The notes under the pieces: model-generated
Databases searched by the model: none
Seen by the model: only the letters and a program-made list of their open reading frames with translations
What the model was told of the DNA's origin: nothing
Shown here: piece by piece, positions 17,244 to 26,652 of the stretch
How positions within the stretch are numbered: position 1 is the first letter of the stretch
How the letters are laid out: each line of letters opens with the position of its first letter
Source of the DNA: DATGSL01 sp964645585
Lineage (GTDB): Bacteria > Verrucomicrobiota > Verrucomicrobiia > Opitutales > T3Sed10-336
Reading direction: 5' to 3'
DNA: 64,000 nt
NCBI GenBank assembly: GCA_964645585.1
Contig: CAZYAN010000015.1
Span: 1 to 64,000, forward strand
Translations under genes and position numbers: made by a program

Positions 17244-18272
17244 ATGAATTTCGCGTTCGCCCTACAACGAGTCTTGGCGTGCGGAGCGGTCCTTCTCCTT
17301 CTGGCACCTGGAGCGCTCCCTGTGAACGCGCGCCTGATCTGGGACGGCGACCGCTGGTTGCTCGAAGGCGAAACAGAGCGGTCAGCCGAGGAACTCACCG
17401 CGGGCCTCGAACGGATGACCAGCGCACGCAAGGCACATGAAGCGGGCGAGCTCGGTCGCGCGCTCGCCGATTACAAGGAGGTTATCGAGGAGTACGAGGG
17501 AACGATCCTCGCGCCGGAAGCTCTCTGGCAGACGGCACTCATCCGTGTTGAGCGCTTGCAATGGACCCGGGGTTTCGAGGCGCTGCAGCGGATCGTCGAC
17601 GAGTATCCCGATTACCCGGGCTTTCAGGACGTGATCAGCGAGCAATTCGCGATCGCCGACGCGTTGCGTCAAGGCGCTCGCCTGCGACTCTTTTGGATCA
17701 TTCCGGGCTTCCGCAGCCCCGAACGCGCCGTCGAATATTTCGAGCAGATTGTGACGAACGCCCCCTTCAGCGAATACGCGCCAAAAGCGCTGCTGCACGC
17801 GGCGAACCTTCAGGGCGACCTGAACAACCTCGACGAAGCGATCGATCTCTATGACCGCTTCATCAGCGATTATCCGAACCACGAAGACGTCGCCGACGCC
17901 TACTTCGGGCTGGCCGAAGCCTTTTCAAGCCGCATGCGGGGACCCGCCTACGACCAAGGCGCCAACCGCGAAGCGATCGGCTACTACGAAGATTTTGTCC
18001 TGCTTTATCCGGACCACCCCCGCGCCGCTGAGGCTGAAGAACAAATTCTCGAAATGAGCGAGGTTTTGGCCCAAAGCCGAATCATCTTGGGAGACTTTTA
18101 CTTCAATCACCGCGACAACTTCCATGCCGCGCGAGTCTTCTACAACGAAGCGATTACAATCGCGCCTCAGTCGGAAACCGCGGCGGACGCCCGGGATAAA
18201 CTTGCCCAGGTCGAGATCGAGCAGGAGCGTCACGAACGCAAATCGAAGCCATGGCTGACACCGACGCGATGA
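17244..18272 (+). CDS. BamD-like outer-membrane assembly TPR protein, no lipobox
   Basis: A 342-residue periplasmic TPR protein resembling BamD, the component of the Bam complex that helps insert beta-barrel proteins. It has a signal peptide (residues 1-30, ending PVNA-RL), then repeats such as ALADYKEVIEEYEGT, GFEALQRIVDEYPDYPG, AVEYFEQIVTNAPFS, AIDLYDRFISDYPNH and AIGYYEDFVLLYPDHP. Classical BamD is lipidated, but here no cysteine sits at the cleavage site; the only early Cys (residue 13) lies before the hydrophobic core. The 3' end overlaps the longest lptE frame by 22 bases, linking two outer-membrane assembly genes. It could be a soluble BamD or a YbgF/CpoB-type protein; BamD is favoured by the repeat layout. 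Confidence 0.8.
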   Translation: MNFAFALQRVLACGAVLLLLAPGALPVNARLIWDGDRWLLEGETERSAEELTAGLERMTSARKAHEAGELGRALADYKEVIEEYEGTILAPEALWQTALIRVERLQWTRGFEALQRIVDEYPDYPGFQDVISEQFAIADALRQGARLRLFWIIPGFRSPERAVEYFEQIVTNAPFSEYAPKALLHAANLQGDLNNLDEAIDLYDRFISDYPNHEDVADAYFGLAEAFSSRMRGPAYDQGANREAIGYYEDFVLLYPDHPRAAEAEEQILEMSEVLAQSRIILGDFYFNHRDNFHAARVFYNEAITIAPQSETAADARDKLAQVEIEQERHERKSKPWLTPTR

Positions 18273-18313
18273 ATCCGACAAATTCCCGAGCCTATTCCGC
18301 GATCCGGCGCACG

Positions 18314-18823
18314 ATGCTCCTTCGAATCTTCGTTTGCCTCCCCCTCGCCGCCGCCTTCTTGGTCGCGGGTTGCGGCCATTACCAGCTCGGCCGGCACGCC
18401 GACCCGCCGTTCTCGTCGCTCTACATAAAGCCGGTCGCCAACGACTCATTCGCCCCGCAGGCCCAGGCGTTGCTGACTACCCAGATCCGCGAAGCGATCC
18501 TTCGCGACGGCTTGCTTGAACTGCGCGACGCCGACAACGCCGACGCGACCCTCGAGGTCGTCCTCAAGGATTTTGACAAAAATGTCGCCGCGACGAGCAC
18601 CGATGACACCGGCATCGCTGACAAACTTCGTCTGGGGCTCAGCGCTTCCTGCACCTTGATCGACAATCGCGATGGAACGGTTTTCATGAAAGGGCGAACC
18701 GTACGTGCGACGGCCGACTCGTTTCCCGAGGAAAGCTCGGCACGCGCCGAATACCAGGCGATGCCGGTTTTGACCGAGCGGCTTGCCCGGCGCGTGGCCA
18801 ACGAAGTTCTCCAAGTCTGGTAG
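18314..18823 (+). CDS. lptE: LPS-assembly lipoprotein LptE
   Basis: Plugs the LptD barrel that places lipopolysaccharide in the outer membrane. From the ATG at 18314 (MLLRIFVCLP) the protein is 169 residues with a signal peptide and lipobox LVAGC, so it should be an outer-membrane lipoprotein. After the Cys comes GHYQLG, then LYIKPVANDSFAPQAQALLTTQ, matching the LptE pattern of a short strand followed by an N-x-[ST] segment and a helix. The longer frame from 18251 overlaps the BamD-like gene and is less likely because it would bury the signal peptide. LptD is not in the window. Confidence 0.85.
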   Translation: MLLRIFVCLPLAAAFLVAGCGHYQLGRHADPPFSSLYIKPVANDSFAPQAQALLTTQIREAILRDGLLELRDADNADATLEVVLKDFDKNVAATSTDDTGIADKLRLGLSASCTLIDNRDGTVFMKGRTVRATADSFPEESSARAEYQAMPVLTERLARRVANEVLQVW

Positions 18824-18853
18824 GGTTAGAAACCGCCCTTTTCGTTCTTCGGG

Positions 18854-19573
18854 ATGAACCTGATCCTGTTCACGCGCGAAGAGACGCGGCATCCTCTGCC
18901 GATCGCCGACCCGCGCGCCACTCACCTCCTGAAAATCCTGCGCCGGAAAACGGGCGAACCGTTTGACGCCGGCATCGTCAACGGCCCGCGCCTTAAAGGG
19001 GTCATCCTCAACCGAACGACTGATTTTCTCGAGCTCGAGTTCACCGACGCCGGGATGCCTCCCCCGCTCCACCCGGTCGCCTTGCTGGTTGGTCTGCCGC
19101 GCCCCCAGACCGCACGCAAGATCTTGCAAGAGGTCACCTCACTCGGCGTCGCTGTCATCCACTTCGCGGCCACCGAAAAAAGCGAACCGTCCTACGCCGC
19201 CAGCCGACTCTGGTCGACCGGCGAATTCCATCGCCACTTGATCGCCGGCGCCGAACAGGCTTTTACCACGCGCATTCCCGAGGTTCACCGGCACGCCTCT
19301 CTCGCCGCCGCCCTTGACCTCCTTGCCGCAAACCGCACGGCCATTGCGCTCGACAATTACGAGGCCGTCGGGAGTCTCCGCGATTTCACCCCGCCGACCG
19401 AAAAACCGCTGCTGCTCGCGCTCGGCGCGGAACGCGGCTGGTCCAATCCGGAACGCGATCTCCTCCGCTCTCGCGGAATCCCGCTGGTTCGCCTGGGCGA
19501 AAATGTTCTGCGGACCGAAACGGCCTGCCTCTGCGCGCTCGCGATCTTGCTGGCAAAACTTGGGCTGCTTTGA
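18854..19573 (+). CDS. rsmE: 16S rRNA m3U1498 methyltransferase
   Basis: Methylates N3 of U1498 in 16S rRNA using S-adenosylmethionine. The 239-residue protein has the RsmE layout: an N-terminal PUA-like part with HLLKILRRKTGEPFDAG, then a SPOUT domain with KILQEVTSLGV, GAEQAFTTRIPEV, LALGAERGWSNPERDLL and LGENVLRTETACLCAL. The last two form the knotted cofactor site. It begins 30 bases after lptE, and the birA start overlaps or abuts its end, so the genes are likely co-transcribed. Confidence 0.94.
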   Translation: MNLILFTREETRHPLPIADPRATHLLKILRRKTGEPFDAGIVNGPRLKGVILNRTTDFLELEFTDAGMPPPLHPVALLVGLPRPQTARKILQEVTSLGVAVIHFAATEKSEPSYAASRLWSTGEFHRHLIAGAEQAFTTRIPEVHRHASLAAALDLLAANRTAIALDNYEAVGSLRDFTPPTEKPLLLALGAERGWSNPERDLLRSRGIPLVRLGENVLRTETACLCALAILLAKLGLL

Positions 19574-19586
19574 CTTGCTGCAATCC

Positions 19587-20573
19587 GTGGAAGTCTCCGA
19601 TACCATCATCCTGAAGGCGCTGCTCGAAGCGGATGGCGGTTTTGTCTCGGGCAACGCTCTCGCACACCGCCTCGCGGTCAGCCGGGTTGCGATCTGGTCA
19701 CAAATCAAAAAACTTCAGTCGGAGGGGTTCGCCATCGAGGCCAAGCGAAACAGCGGCTACCGCCTTCCGGCCCTGCCCCCCATGCTGCACCCCCGGCTGC
19801 TCGAAGCGCTGTTGGCCGAACCATGGACCGAGACCCCCATCCACTTCCATGAAAGCGTCGACAGCACAAACTCCGAAGCGGAACGGCTGCTCGCTTCGGG
19901 CACGGAAGCGCCGTTTGTTGTGATCGCACGCGAGCAAACCGCCGGACGAGGCCGGCTCGGGCGAGCCTGGTTCAGCGGGAGCAGCGGCAACCTTTATCTG
20001 ACGTTTGCCTTTCAACCCAACCTGCCGCCCCAACGCATGACGACATTCACGCTCCGAATGGGCGTCGCGGTCTGTCATTTTCTCAACGAATCACAGGAGG
20101 TTCCCGCCTTCCTGAAGTGGCCGAATGACCTGCTCCTCAATCAAAAGAAGATCGGCGGAATGCTGACCGAGGCCAAAGTCGATCACGACCGCATCCGCAA
20201 CCTGATCTTCGGCCTCGGCCTCAACGTGAACAGCCGTGCTCAAGATCTTCCAGCGGACCTCCAGAACCTCGCCACCTCCATTGCCGCGGCCACCGGCAAA
20301 TCCCGGTGTATCCATCGTTTCACCGCGTCGCTCATCAGCACTGTCCTCAGCACGTGCCGCCAGTTTACAGCCGGTGAAAACCTCGATGAGTTCCGCAAAT
20401 GGTGGGCTCGTTACGACGCACTCGCAAACCAACCGGTGACGGCCCGCGTCGGTCACGACAAAATAGAAGGAATCGCCCGGGGAATTGACGCCGACGGCCA
20501 TTTGCGGATTGAACGGCCGGACGGCTCTCTGTTTCCCGTCGCCGCTGGAGACGTCACCCTCCGAAAACCGTAA
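19587..20573 (+). CDS. birA: Biotin-protein ligase with N-terminal winged helix
   Basis: Attaches biotin to carrier lysines; the likely client here is the pyruvate carboxylase at 30870-34304. The protein has an N-terminal winged-helix domain (ILKALLEADGGFVSG, LAVSRVAIWSQIKKL), so it may also repress biotin genes, followed by the catalytic domain with STNSEAERL, the GRGRLGRAW biotin loop, LKWPNDLLLNQKKIGGML and GLGLNVN, then an SH3-like C-terminus. No ATG is available at the right place: I use GTG at 19587 (VEVSDTIILK), with TTG at 19575 as an alternative. The start lies 13 bases after the rsmE stop. coaX follows 18 bases downstream. Confidence 0.93.
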   Translation: MEVSDTIILKALLEADGGFVSGNALAHRLAVSRVAIWSQIKKLQSEGFAIEAKRNSGYRLPALPPMLHPRLLEALLAEPWTETPIHFHESVDSTNSEAERLLASGTEAPFVVIAREQTAGRGRLGRAWFSGSSGNLYLTFAFQPNLPPQRMTTFTLRMGVAVCHFLNESQEVPAFLKWPNDLLLNQKKIGGMLTEAKVDHDRIRNLIFGLGLNVNSRAQDLPADLQNLATSIAAATGKSRCIHRFTASLISTVLSTCRQFTAGENLDEFRKWWARYDALANQPVTARVGHDKIEGIARGIDADGHLRIERPDGSLFPVAAGDVTLRKP

Positions 20574-20591
20574 CATTCCGACGCTTGTTTT

Positions 20592-21368
20592 ATGGAAATC
20601 TTTTGTATCGATATTGGCAATACGCACACGCACTTCGGAATTGTGAGCGACGGGCGGGCACCGGTGCCAGATGTCGTTGACAGCCGCGAAATCGCGGCAC
20701 CCGACTCGCGGCTGCGACTCGCGATTCAAACGTTTCAGCAAGATAACGAAAAACCGCCCATTGCCTTCTGCTCCGTCAATCCGCCGGTATCCAAATTGCT
20801 GCGCGGGCTTTTTGAAGAACTTGCGATCGAAGAAGTCTTTCAACTGACGGCGAAAGTGCGGCTCGATATGAAGATCAGTTACCCCGCGCCCGAGGAAATC
20901 GGACAAGATCGCCTGGCCAACGCCGTCGCCGCGACGGCCTTTTACCCGTTGCCATGCATCGTCATCGACCTCGGCACGGCCGTCACCTTCGACATCGTCA
21001 CCGCTTCGGGCGGTTACGAGGGAGGATTGATCGCGCCCGGCTTGCGAATCATGACCGAATACCTGCACAAACAAACCGCCCAGCTTCCTCTCCTGGATGA
21101 CGAGTTCGCCGTCAGCGGCGCCATCGGCCGCTCCACCGCGGACGCGATGAAGATTGGCTGCCTCATCGGCTTTCGCGGCATGGTCCAAGCCCTCCTCGAC
21201 GCGGTTTCCCGCGAATTGACAGAACGAGGGGAACGTGCGCCGACCATTCTCACAACGGGCGGCGCCGCCCGTTTCCTGCAAAACGCACTGCGTCAGTCGC
21301 TCATTGACGACCCCGGCATCACCCTCCGCGGCCTCGCCCGCGCCTGGGAATTAAACCGCAAGCCGTGA
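20592..21368 (+). CDS. coaX: Type III pantothenate kinase
   Basis: Phosphorylates pantothenate, the first step of coenzyme A synthesis. The 258-residue protein shows the CoaX signatures: CIDIGNTHTHFGI at the N-terminus (phosphate loop), IGQDRLANAVAA near residue 107, CIVIDLGTAVTFDIV with the catalytic Asp, and GGLIAPGLRIM. It follows birA closely, a common pairing because many bacteria fuse or link birA and coaX. It ends the plus-strand run; the next gene is convergent. Confidence 0.96.
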   Translation: MEIFCIDIGNTHTHFGIVSDGRAPVPDVVDSREIAAPDSRLRLAIQTFQQDNEKPPIAFCSVNPPVSKLLRGLFEELAIEEVFQLTAKVRLDMKISYPAPEEIGQDRLANAVAATAFYPLPCIVIDLGTAVTFDIVTASGGYEGGLIAPGLRIMTEYLHKQTAQLPLLDDEFAVSGAIGRSTADAMKIGCLIGFRGMVQALLDAVSRELTERGERAPTILTTGGAARFLQNALRQSLIDDPGITLRGLARAWELNRKP

Positions 21369-21426
21369 ACCGCTCGGCGCAGCCGCGTTCGGGAGATCGT
21401 GGATCGGCCATCTACATTCGCTGTAT

Positions 21427-22194
21427 TCACAAGTTGGATTCGGAACTCAATTCGAAGGCCCCCGCAAACGCCTCAGCGGTGGCTGAATCGTTCTTCCAGT
21501 TTTCCTGAAAAATCCGCTCGTCACGCGCGCGAAGCGCTCGCCACCGGCTTTCCGATGTAACCAACTCCGCCGCGTCGAGATCGACAAAGGCGACCGATCC
21601 AGAGGAATTCACGAGGATATTGGTCGCCTTGAGATCGCCGTGAACGATTCGGTGCCGCGCCATTCGCGCGAAACATTCCCCCAGCCTCGCCGCCACTTGG
21701 CTGATGCGCTGCGATCCCGCTCCGTGCTCGTTCACATAATCGTTCAGAGGAATCCCTTCCGCCATCCCGGTGGCGAGAAACGAGCGTTCGAGCCAGACCC
21801 CGCCCCAGCGCCTCGATTCCACGATCACCAGCGGATCGGGTGTCGGAACTCCGGCGGCCGCGAAGGCCAAGCCGCCTTCCCAGCTTCTGCGACCACGCGA
21901 TCGGCCCAGCCCTTGCGACATGCGTTTATACCAATGTTTCGGGAAGTAATATTTCAGACAAACCTGCCTGCCGCTGGAGCGAAGGCTGTAAGATCCGACA
22001 ACCGACCGGGAGCCGAATTTCAAAAGACACATTCCTGGCGGAGGCCGCCCTGCCAGCAGCGACAACTCCCGCGCTTCCTCTTCCGAGCAAAAGCCGCGAT
22101 GAAATTCCACTTCCCCATGTGCCGAAACCATTCTTCCCACAGCGCCGCCAGCGTCCACGTTCAATCGTTTCGGCTCGTTCATGGTCCGGTTCAT
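21427..22194 (-). CDS. Lipopolysaccharide kinase (Kdo/WaaP family)
   Basis: A 255-residue protein-kinase-like enzyme that likely phosphorylates a sugar of the lipopolysaccharide inner core. The catalytic loop is RIVHGDLKATNILV (about residue 185), and the metal-binding FVDLDA replaces DFG. An upstream VCLKYYFPKHWYKR holds the probable ATP-binding Lys, and GRRSWEGG supplies the helix-C glutamate. Its start overlaps the stop of the glycosyltransferase by four bases, so the two are translationally coupled, which fits lipopolysaccharide-core synthesis. The exact sugar target is not readable. Confidence 0.85.
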   Translation of the reverse strand: MNRTMNEPKRLNVDAGGAVGRMVSAHGEVEFHRGFCSEEEARELSLLAGRPPPGMCLLKFGSRSVVGSYSLRSSGRQVCLKYYFPKHWYKRMSQGLGRSRGRRSWEGGLAFAAAGVPTPDPLVIVESRRWGGVWLERSFLATGMAEGIPLNDYVNEHGAGSQRISQVAARLGECFARMARHRIVHGDLKATNILVNSSGSVAFVDLDAAELVTSESRWRALRARDERIFQENWKNDSATAEAFAGAFELSSESNL

Positions 22195-23330
22195 TCGGAA
22201 GCTTTTCGCTGTTCGGCCGCCTGTTGCAGGATTTCAAGCACGCGCCGCGCGTTTGCCTCAATGGTGAAACCCCTCGCCTGGGCGACCGCCGCTTCGCGCA
22301 TTTCATTCCGCGACTCCAAGCTCTTCCGGCCGTGCCGCAAAAGCGCGTCCGCCAGCCTCCCCGGAAGTCCCGAAAGCTCTCCGTTCACCACGTAGCCCGT
22401 GCGATCGGGCTCCACCACTTCCGCCGCCCCGTTTGTCGTCGTTGTCAACACCGGCAGCCCGCACGCCAGCGCCTCCAGGCAAACGTTGGCAAAGGGATCG
22501 TAGAGGGTCGGGAAGACCAGCAGATCCGCCGACCGATAGACTTCGTCGATCGCCGATGTCGTCCCGCTAAACTCCACCCTGCGCTCGAGACCGAGTCGCG
22601 CAGCCAATTTCTGATACGGTGCCGGCCGGTCTCGTCCGACGACCCGCAAGCGAAACGGCAACCCCTTTTTCCTCACAATCGCCAAAGCGCGCAAAAGCGG
22701 CCCCAATCCTTTGCGCTTGAAATCCTGGCCGACAAAAAGCAGACGCAACTCCTTCGGCTTCCCGGTTGCTTCCGGCAGCGGCCCAGCGGTGAACCGTTCC
22801 TGATCGACCCCGTTGTAAACCACATGGATTCGTTCAGCCGGAAAGGCGAATCGCTCGAGGATCATCCGCTTCGACAGTTCCGAATTCGTTACGATCATTC
22901 GCGTGTTGGCCGCTTCAAAAATCGCCCGCTCGAGTCCGAGAATCGCCCGGTGCCGCGGGTTGCATGTCTCAAACCAGCGCCGGAACGGATTGGAATAGCG
23001 CAGCTTCATCCAGGCGGCATGGATCGGGTCCGAAACGCGAAAGGCGTCCGACGGAAACGTTCGGGACAGAGCAAAAACCGCATCCGCCCGGAGCGATGCC
23101 AGCGCCCGCTGGCTGTTTCGGTGGAACGATCGTGTGCCGCTTGCCGAGGTCGCTCGGTTGACGGCAACCGGCACGTGGACAACTCCCGGCGCGAGATCGG
23201 GATCGCAGCGCTCCGCGACAACCCAGACCTTGTGCCCCATTCGCGCCAGAGCGCGGCAAAGGTTCGCGGCGTAACGCTCCGCTCCTCCTTTGCCAAAAGT
23301 GCATTCCCTGCGGATCACGGCGAGATTCAT
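22191..23330 (-). CDS. Glycosyltransferase family 4 (WaaG-like)
   Basis: A 379-residue GT-B glycosyltransferase resembling WaaG, which adds the first hexose of the lipopolysaccharide core. The N-terminus MNLAVIRRECTFGKGGAERY is typical of WaaG-type enzymes; the nucleotide-sugar site shows VYNGVDQERF, LLFVGQDFKRKG, and the EX7E-type segment DPFANVCLEALACGLPVLTT near residue 295. There is no membrane span. It is translationally coupled to the downstream Kdo/WaaP-type kinase. The divergent GHL10 gene starts 241 bases away. Confidence 0.9.
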   Translation of the reverse strand: MNLAVIRRECTFGKGGAERYAANLCRALARMGHKVWVVAERCDPDLAPGVVHVPVAVNRATSASGTRSFHRNSQRALASLRADAVFALSRTFPSDAFRVSDPIHAAWMKLRYSNPFRRWFETCNPRHRAILGLERAIFEAANTRMIVTNSELSKRMILERFAFPAERIHVVYNGVDQERFTAGPLPEATGKPKELRLLFVGQDFKRKGLGPLLRALAIVRKKGLPFRLRVVGRDRPAPYQKLAARLGLERRVEFSGTTSAIDEVYRSADLLVFPTLYDPFANVCLEALACGLPVLTTTTNGAAEVVEPDRTGYVVNGELSGLPGRLADALLRHGRKSLESRNEMREAAVAQARGFTIEANARRVLEILQQAAEQRKASE

Positions 23331-23571
23331 CTGTTGCGAGTCTTTCCCTTTGCCTTCCGAAGTAAAGCCGATCCGTCATCCATTTCCATTCCAATTGAAA
23401 CGAAATCAGACGTATTCGTACCGGCACGACATGGGCATCGCGGGAATCCTTTCATCCGCCGCCCGTAATGCTTTTTCCTTGTGTCCGGCGGCTATCCGGC
23501 AACAATATCGCGTTCTTTTTGCCAGCGGCGGCTGGCGGAAAATTTGCCATCATCTGCCTCTTTCGAAAGCC

Positions 23572-25077
23572 ATGTTCAAATTACCTGCAGCACAAAGGCT
23601 GGCCGCTCTGCTTTTCCTCCTCGTCCTTCTGATCGCTGGCGCACCCCAAGCGGCCGCGCAGGCGGGTATTGAGCCCGAACGGGAGTTTCGAGGGGCTTGG
23701 GTCGCGACGGTCGCCAATATCGATTGGCCGTCGAATCGCAACCTCAGCACCGAGCGCCAAAAGGCCGAGCTGATCGGCATCCTCGACCGCGCTGTCGAAA
23801 TCAATCTCAACGCGATCGTCTTCCAAGCCCGGACGATGTGCGACGCGTTCTACGAGTCCAGGTACGAGCCTTGGTCGGAGTTCCTCACCGGCGAAACCGG
23901 CAAGGCCCCCGAGCCCTACTACGATCCGCTCGCCTTCATCGTCGACGAGGCTCACAAACGCGGGCTCGAGCTGCATGTCTGGTTCAACCCGTACCGCGCC
24001 AAACATCCGAGCGCGAAGACCAGCCTTCCCGAAAATCATATCAGCAAGAGAAACCCCGGCATCGTTCGCGAGTACGGGACGCACCTCTGGCTCGATCCGA
24101 CCGAGGAAGCCACGAAAAACTACACCTTGAACGTCGTCCTCGATATCATCCGCCGTTACGATATCGACGGAATTCACTACGACGATTACTTCTACCCGTA
24201 TCCGTCTTATGCTGACGGCGCCGATTTTCCCGATCACAAAAATTGGGAAATCTACCAAAAAGGCGGCGGCCGGCTGTCGCGTGCCGATTGGCGCCGCGGT
24301 CACGTTAACGACCTCGTCCGCCGGCTCTACGAGGTCGTCAAACGTGAAAAGCCGCTTGTCAAGGTCGGGGTCAGTCCGTTCGGGATCTGGAAACCGGATC
24401 ACCCGAAAGGCATCCAAGGCACCAGCCAGTACGATGTCCTTTTCGCCGATCCCAAACTCTGGCTCAACGAGGGCTGGCTCGACTACTTCACTCCTCAGCT
24501 CTACTGGCCGATCGACCAGCAAGCACAAAGCTACACAAAGCTGCTCGCGTGGTGGGTTGGCGAAAACAAAAAGAACCGCCACGTCTGGCCGGGCAATTTT
24601 ACAAGCAAAGTCACGAATGCCGACAGCTCCTGGCCAGTCAGTGAAATCATTAATCAAATCCAAGCGACACGCGCGCAGCGGGGCGCGACTGGCAACGTTC
24701 ATTTCAGCATGATACCACTGATGCAGAATCGCCGAAATCTCGCCGGCGCCTTGCAGTCCGGAGTCTATTCGAAGCCTGCCCTCATTCCGGCTTCTCCCTG
24801 GCTCGACAGCACCCCGCCGGCCGCGCCGCAGGCGAGTCTCCGGCAAGCTCCGGCAGGGAATATCGAAGTCGCTTGGACCTCGCCCGAAACCGACCTGCAC
24901 GTATGGGCGCTTTACACGCGCGCAGGCTCGCGCGAATGGGATATGCAACTCCTCCCTGCCCGCGAACAAAAGTCCGGGACGATCCGGCTCAAAGCCGCTG
25001 GCATCACCGACGTCGCGATCTCGGCGGTCGACCGCGCCGGAAACGAAAGCAGGCGCACGCTGTTGCGGGTCCGGTGA
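23572..25077 (+). CDS. GHL10 family glycoside hydrolase (first of tandem pair)
   Basis: An exported 501-residue glycosyl hydrolase of the GHL10/DUF187 group. The start at 23572 (MFKLPAAQ) gives a signal peptide ending near AAAQA-GI. The TIM-barrel domain covers about residues 38-380: FRGAWVATVANIDWPS, AIVFQARTMCDAFYES, LELHVWFNPYRAKHP, DIDGIHYDDYFYPYP with likely catalytic acids, VGVSPFGIWKP and YFTPQLYWP. A C-terminal beta-sandwich of about 100 residues follows. E. coli DigH (YddW), of this family, cleaves peptidoglycan glycan strands lacking stem peptides. A close paralogue lies 54 bases downstream, then anmK, which supports a cell-wall role. Substrate is inferred, not shown. Confidence 0.88.
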   Translation: MFKLPAAQRLAALLFLLVLLIAGAPQAAAQAGIEPEREFRGAWVATVANIDWPSNRNLSTERQKAELIGILDRAVEINLNAIVFQARTMCDAFYESRYEPWSEFLTGETGKAPEPYYDPLAFIVDEAHKRGLELHVWFNPYRAKHPSAKTSLPENHISKRNPGIVREYGTHLWLDPTEEATKNYTLNVVLDIIRRYDIDGIHYDDYFYPYPSYADGADFPDHKNWEIYQKGGGRLSRADWRRGHVNDLVRRLYEVVKREKPLVKVGVSPFGIWKPDHPKGIQGTSQYDVLFADPKLWLNEGWLDYFTPQLYWPIDQQAQSYTKLLAWWVGENKKNRHVWPGNFTSKVTNADSSWPVSEIINQIQATRAQRGATGNVHFSMIPLMQNRRNLAGALQSGVYSKPALIPASPWLDSTPPAAPQASLRQAPAGNIEVAWTSPETDLHVWALYTRAGSREWDMQLLPAREQKSGTIRLKAAGITDVAISAVDRAGNESRRTLLRVR

Positions 25078-25131
25078 GCTTTCGCGTGCCATTTCTCACG
25101 CCAGCGACTGTCTTCGCTACACAATTCTTTT

Positions 25132-26625
25132 ATGAAAAATTCGCTCATCGTCTTCCTCCTCTCGCTCACTTTTTCCCTGTCCGCCGCCGCCCCGCTCCCC
25201 GCGGATGACTTGCCGGAAGTTCCCCGCGAGTTCCGCGCGGTCTGGATTGCGACGGTTTCCAATATCGACTGGCCATCAAAACCGGGCCTTCCGGTCGAGC
25301 AGCAACAGTCGGAATTGCTCGACATTTTGAATACGTCGGCACGGCTCAACCTGAACGCGGTCGTCCTCCAGGTCCGCCCGATGTTTGACGCGCTCTACGA
25401 ATCCGATCTCGAACCGTGGTCAGAATACTTAACTGGCGAAATGGGCCAGGCCCCGGAACCGCATTACGATCCTCTCGCGTTCGCTGTCGAAGAGGCGCAT
25501 AAACGCGGACTTGAGCTTCACGCCTGGTTCAATCCGTATCGCGCCCGGCACTCCGGAGCGAAAAGTCCGATTGCCGACAGCCACGTCAGTAAAACCCATC
25601 CCGATATCGTGCGCCAATACGGCAAGTTCCTGTGGGCCGATCCGGCCGAAGAGAAAACCAAGGAACTGACCTTGGAAGTTATTCTCGATGTCACCCGGCG
25701 CTACGACATCGACGGTGTTCATATCGACGACTACTTTTACCCGTACAAGTCGTATGCCGACGGAGCCGATTTCCCCGACGAAGGACCGTGGAAAAGATAC
25801 CAGGAGTCGGGAGGCGAGCTCTCGAGAAGCGACTGGCGGCGCCACCATGTCAACGACTTCGTCGAGCGGTTTTACAAGGACGTCAAGAAAACCGATCCGC
25901 TGGTCAAGGTCGGGATCAGCCCGTTTGGCATCTGGCGTCCGGGTCACCCCGAAGGAATCGAGGGCCTCGATCAGTATGAAAGCCTCTACGCCGACGCCAA
26001 GCTCTGGCTCAACGAGGGCTGGGTCGACTACTTTACTCCTCAGCTCTATTGGCCGATGGAGCGGGAAAAACAGTCCTACGTCCGTCTCCTCGCTTGGTGG
26101 GTCGAACAGAACCATGAGGACCGTCACGTCTGGCCCGGCAATTCCATCAACCGCGTGCGCGAACCGAGCGGACCGTACTCGCCTCAGGAAATTCTCAATC
26201 AAATCGAAGCGACCCGCCAGCAGAAGGGCGCGAGCGGAAACGTGTTCTTCAGTGCCCGGGCATTAATGACCAATCCACAAGGCCTGAACGACAAACTCCT
26301 CGACGGCCCCTACGCGTCTCGCGCCCTCCCGCCCGCTTCGCCATGGCTCAGTGACGAAAAACCGGGACGGCCGGTTCTCTCAGTCGCCGTGGATTCCATT
26401 TCCGGCGAGCGGTTCGTTTCCTGGTCCGGCGGCGAATCCGGCACGCCGCGCTACTGGGTGCTTTATCAGAAGGAGAATGACACTTGGCGCTACGACATCC
26501 TTCCCGGGCCGGACAGAATGAGCAGGTTTTTGCGTCTGCCCGCCAACAGCGCCGTCACCGACATCGCTGTATCCGCCGTCAATAAAGCCGGTAACGAAGG
26601 CCCGCCAGCCCGCGCCCGGCTGTAA
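25132..26625 (+). CDS. GHL10 family glycoside hydrolase (second of tandem pair)
   Basis: A 497-residue paralogue of the preceding gene, with the same signal-peptide, TIM-barrel and C-terminal sandwich layout. Core blocks match almost word for word: FRAVWIATVSNIDWPS, NPYRARHSGAKS, DIDGVHIDDYFYPYKS, VGISPFGIWRP and LNEGWVDYFTPQLYWP. The signal peptide is residues 1-20 (SLTFSLSAAAPLPA). The pair arose by tandem duplication; divergence is greatest in the N-terminus and C-terminal domain, suggesting different binding preferences. anmK begins 27 bases downstream on the same strand, so the three genes form a probable operon. Confidence 0.88.
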   Translation: MKNSLIVFLLSLTFSLSAAAPLPADDLPEVPREFRAVWIATVSNIDWPSKPGLPVEQQQSELLDILNTSARLNLNAVVLQVRPMFDALYESDLEPWSEYLTGEMGQAPEPHYDPLAFAVEEAHKRGLELHAWFNPYRARHSGAKSPIADSHVSKTHPDIVRQYGKFLWADPAEEKTKELTLEVILDVTRRYDIDGVHIDDYFYPYKSYADGADFPDEGPWKRYQESGGELSRSDWRRHHVNDFVERFYKDVKKTDPLVKVGISPFGIWRPGHPEGIEGLDQYESLYADAKLWLNEGWVDYFTPQLYWPMEREKQSYVRLLAWWVEQNHEDRHVWPGNSINRVREPSGPYSPQEILNQIEATRQQKGASGNVFFSARALMTNPQGLNDKLLDGPYASRALPPASPWLSDEKPGRPVLSVAVDSISGERFVSWSGGESGTPRYWVLYQKENDTWRYDILPGPDRMSRFLRLPANSAVTDIAVSAVNKAGNEGPPARARL

Positions 26626-26652
26626 GTCCGCATCCCGCAATTCCTTCGTCCC

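Noticed and set aside
21840..23468. 542-residue plus-strand frame over the kinase and glycosyltransferase genes
   Set aside because: Arg/Pro-rich shadow; minus-strand proteins carry clear catalytic motifs.
23581..25092. 503-residue frame antisense to the first GHL10 gene
   Set aside because: Shadow frame; the plus strand encodes a clear signal peptide and glycosidase domain.
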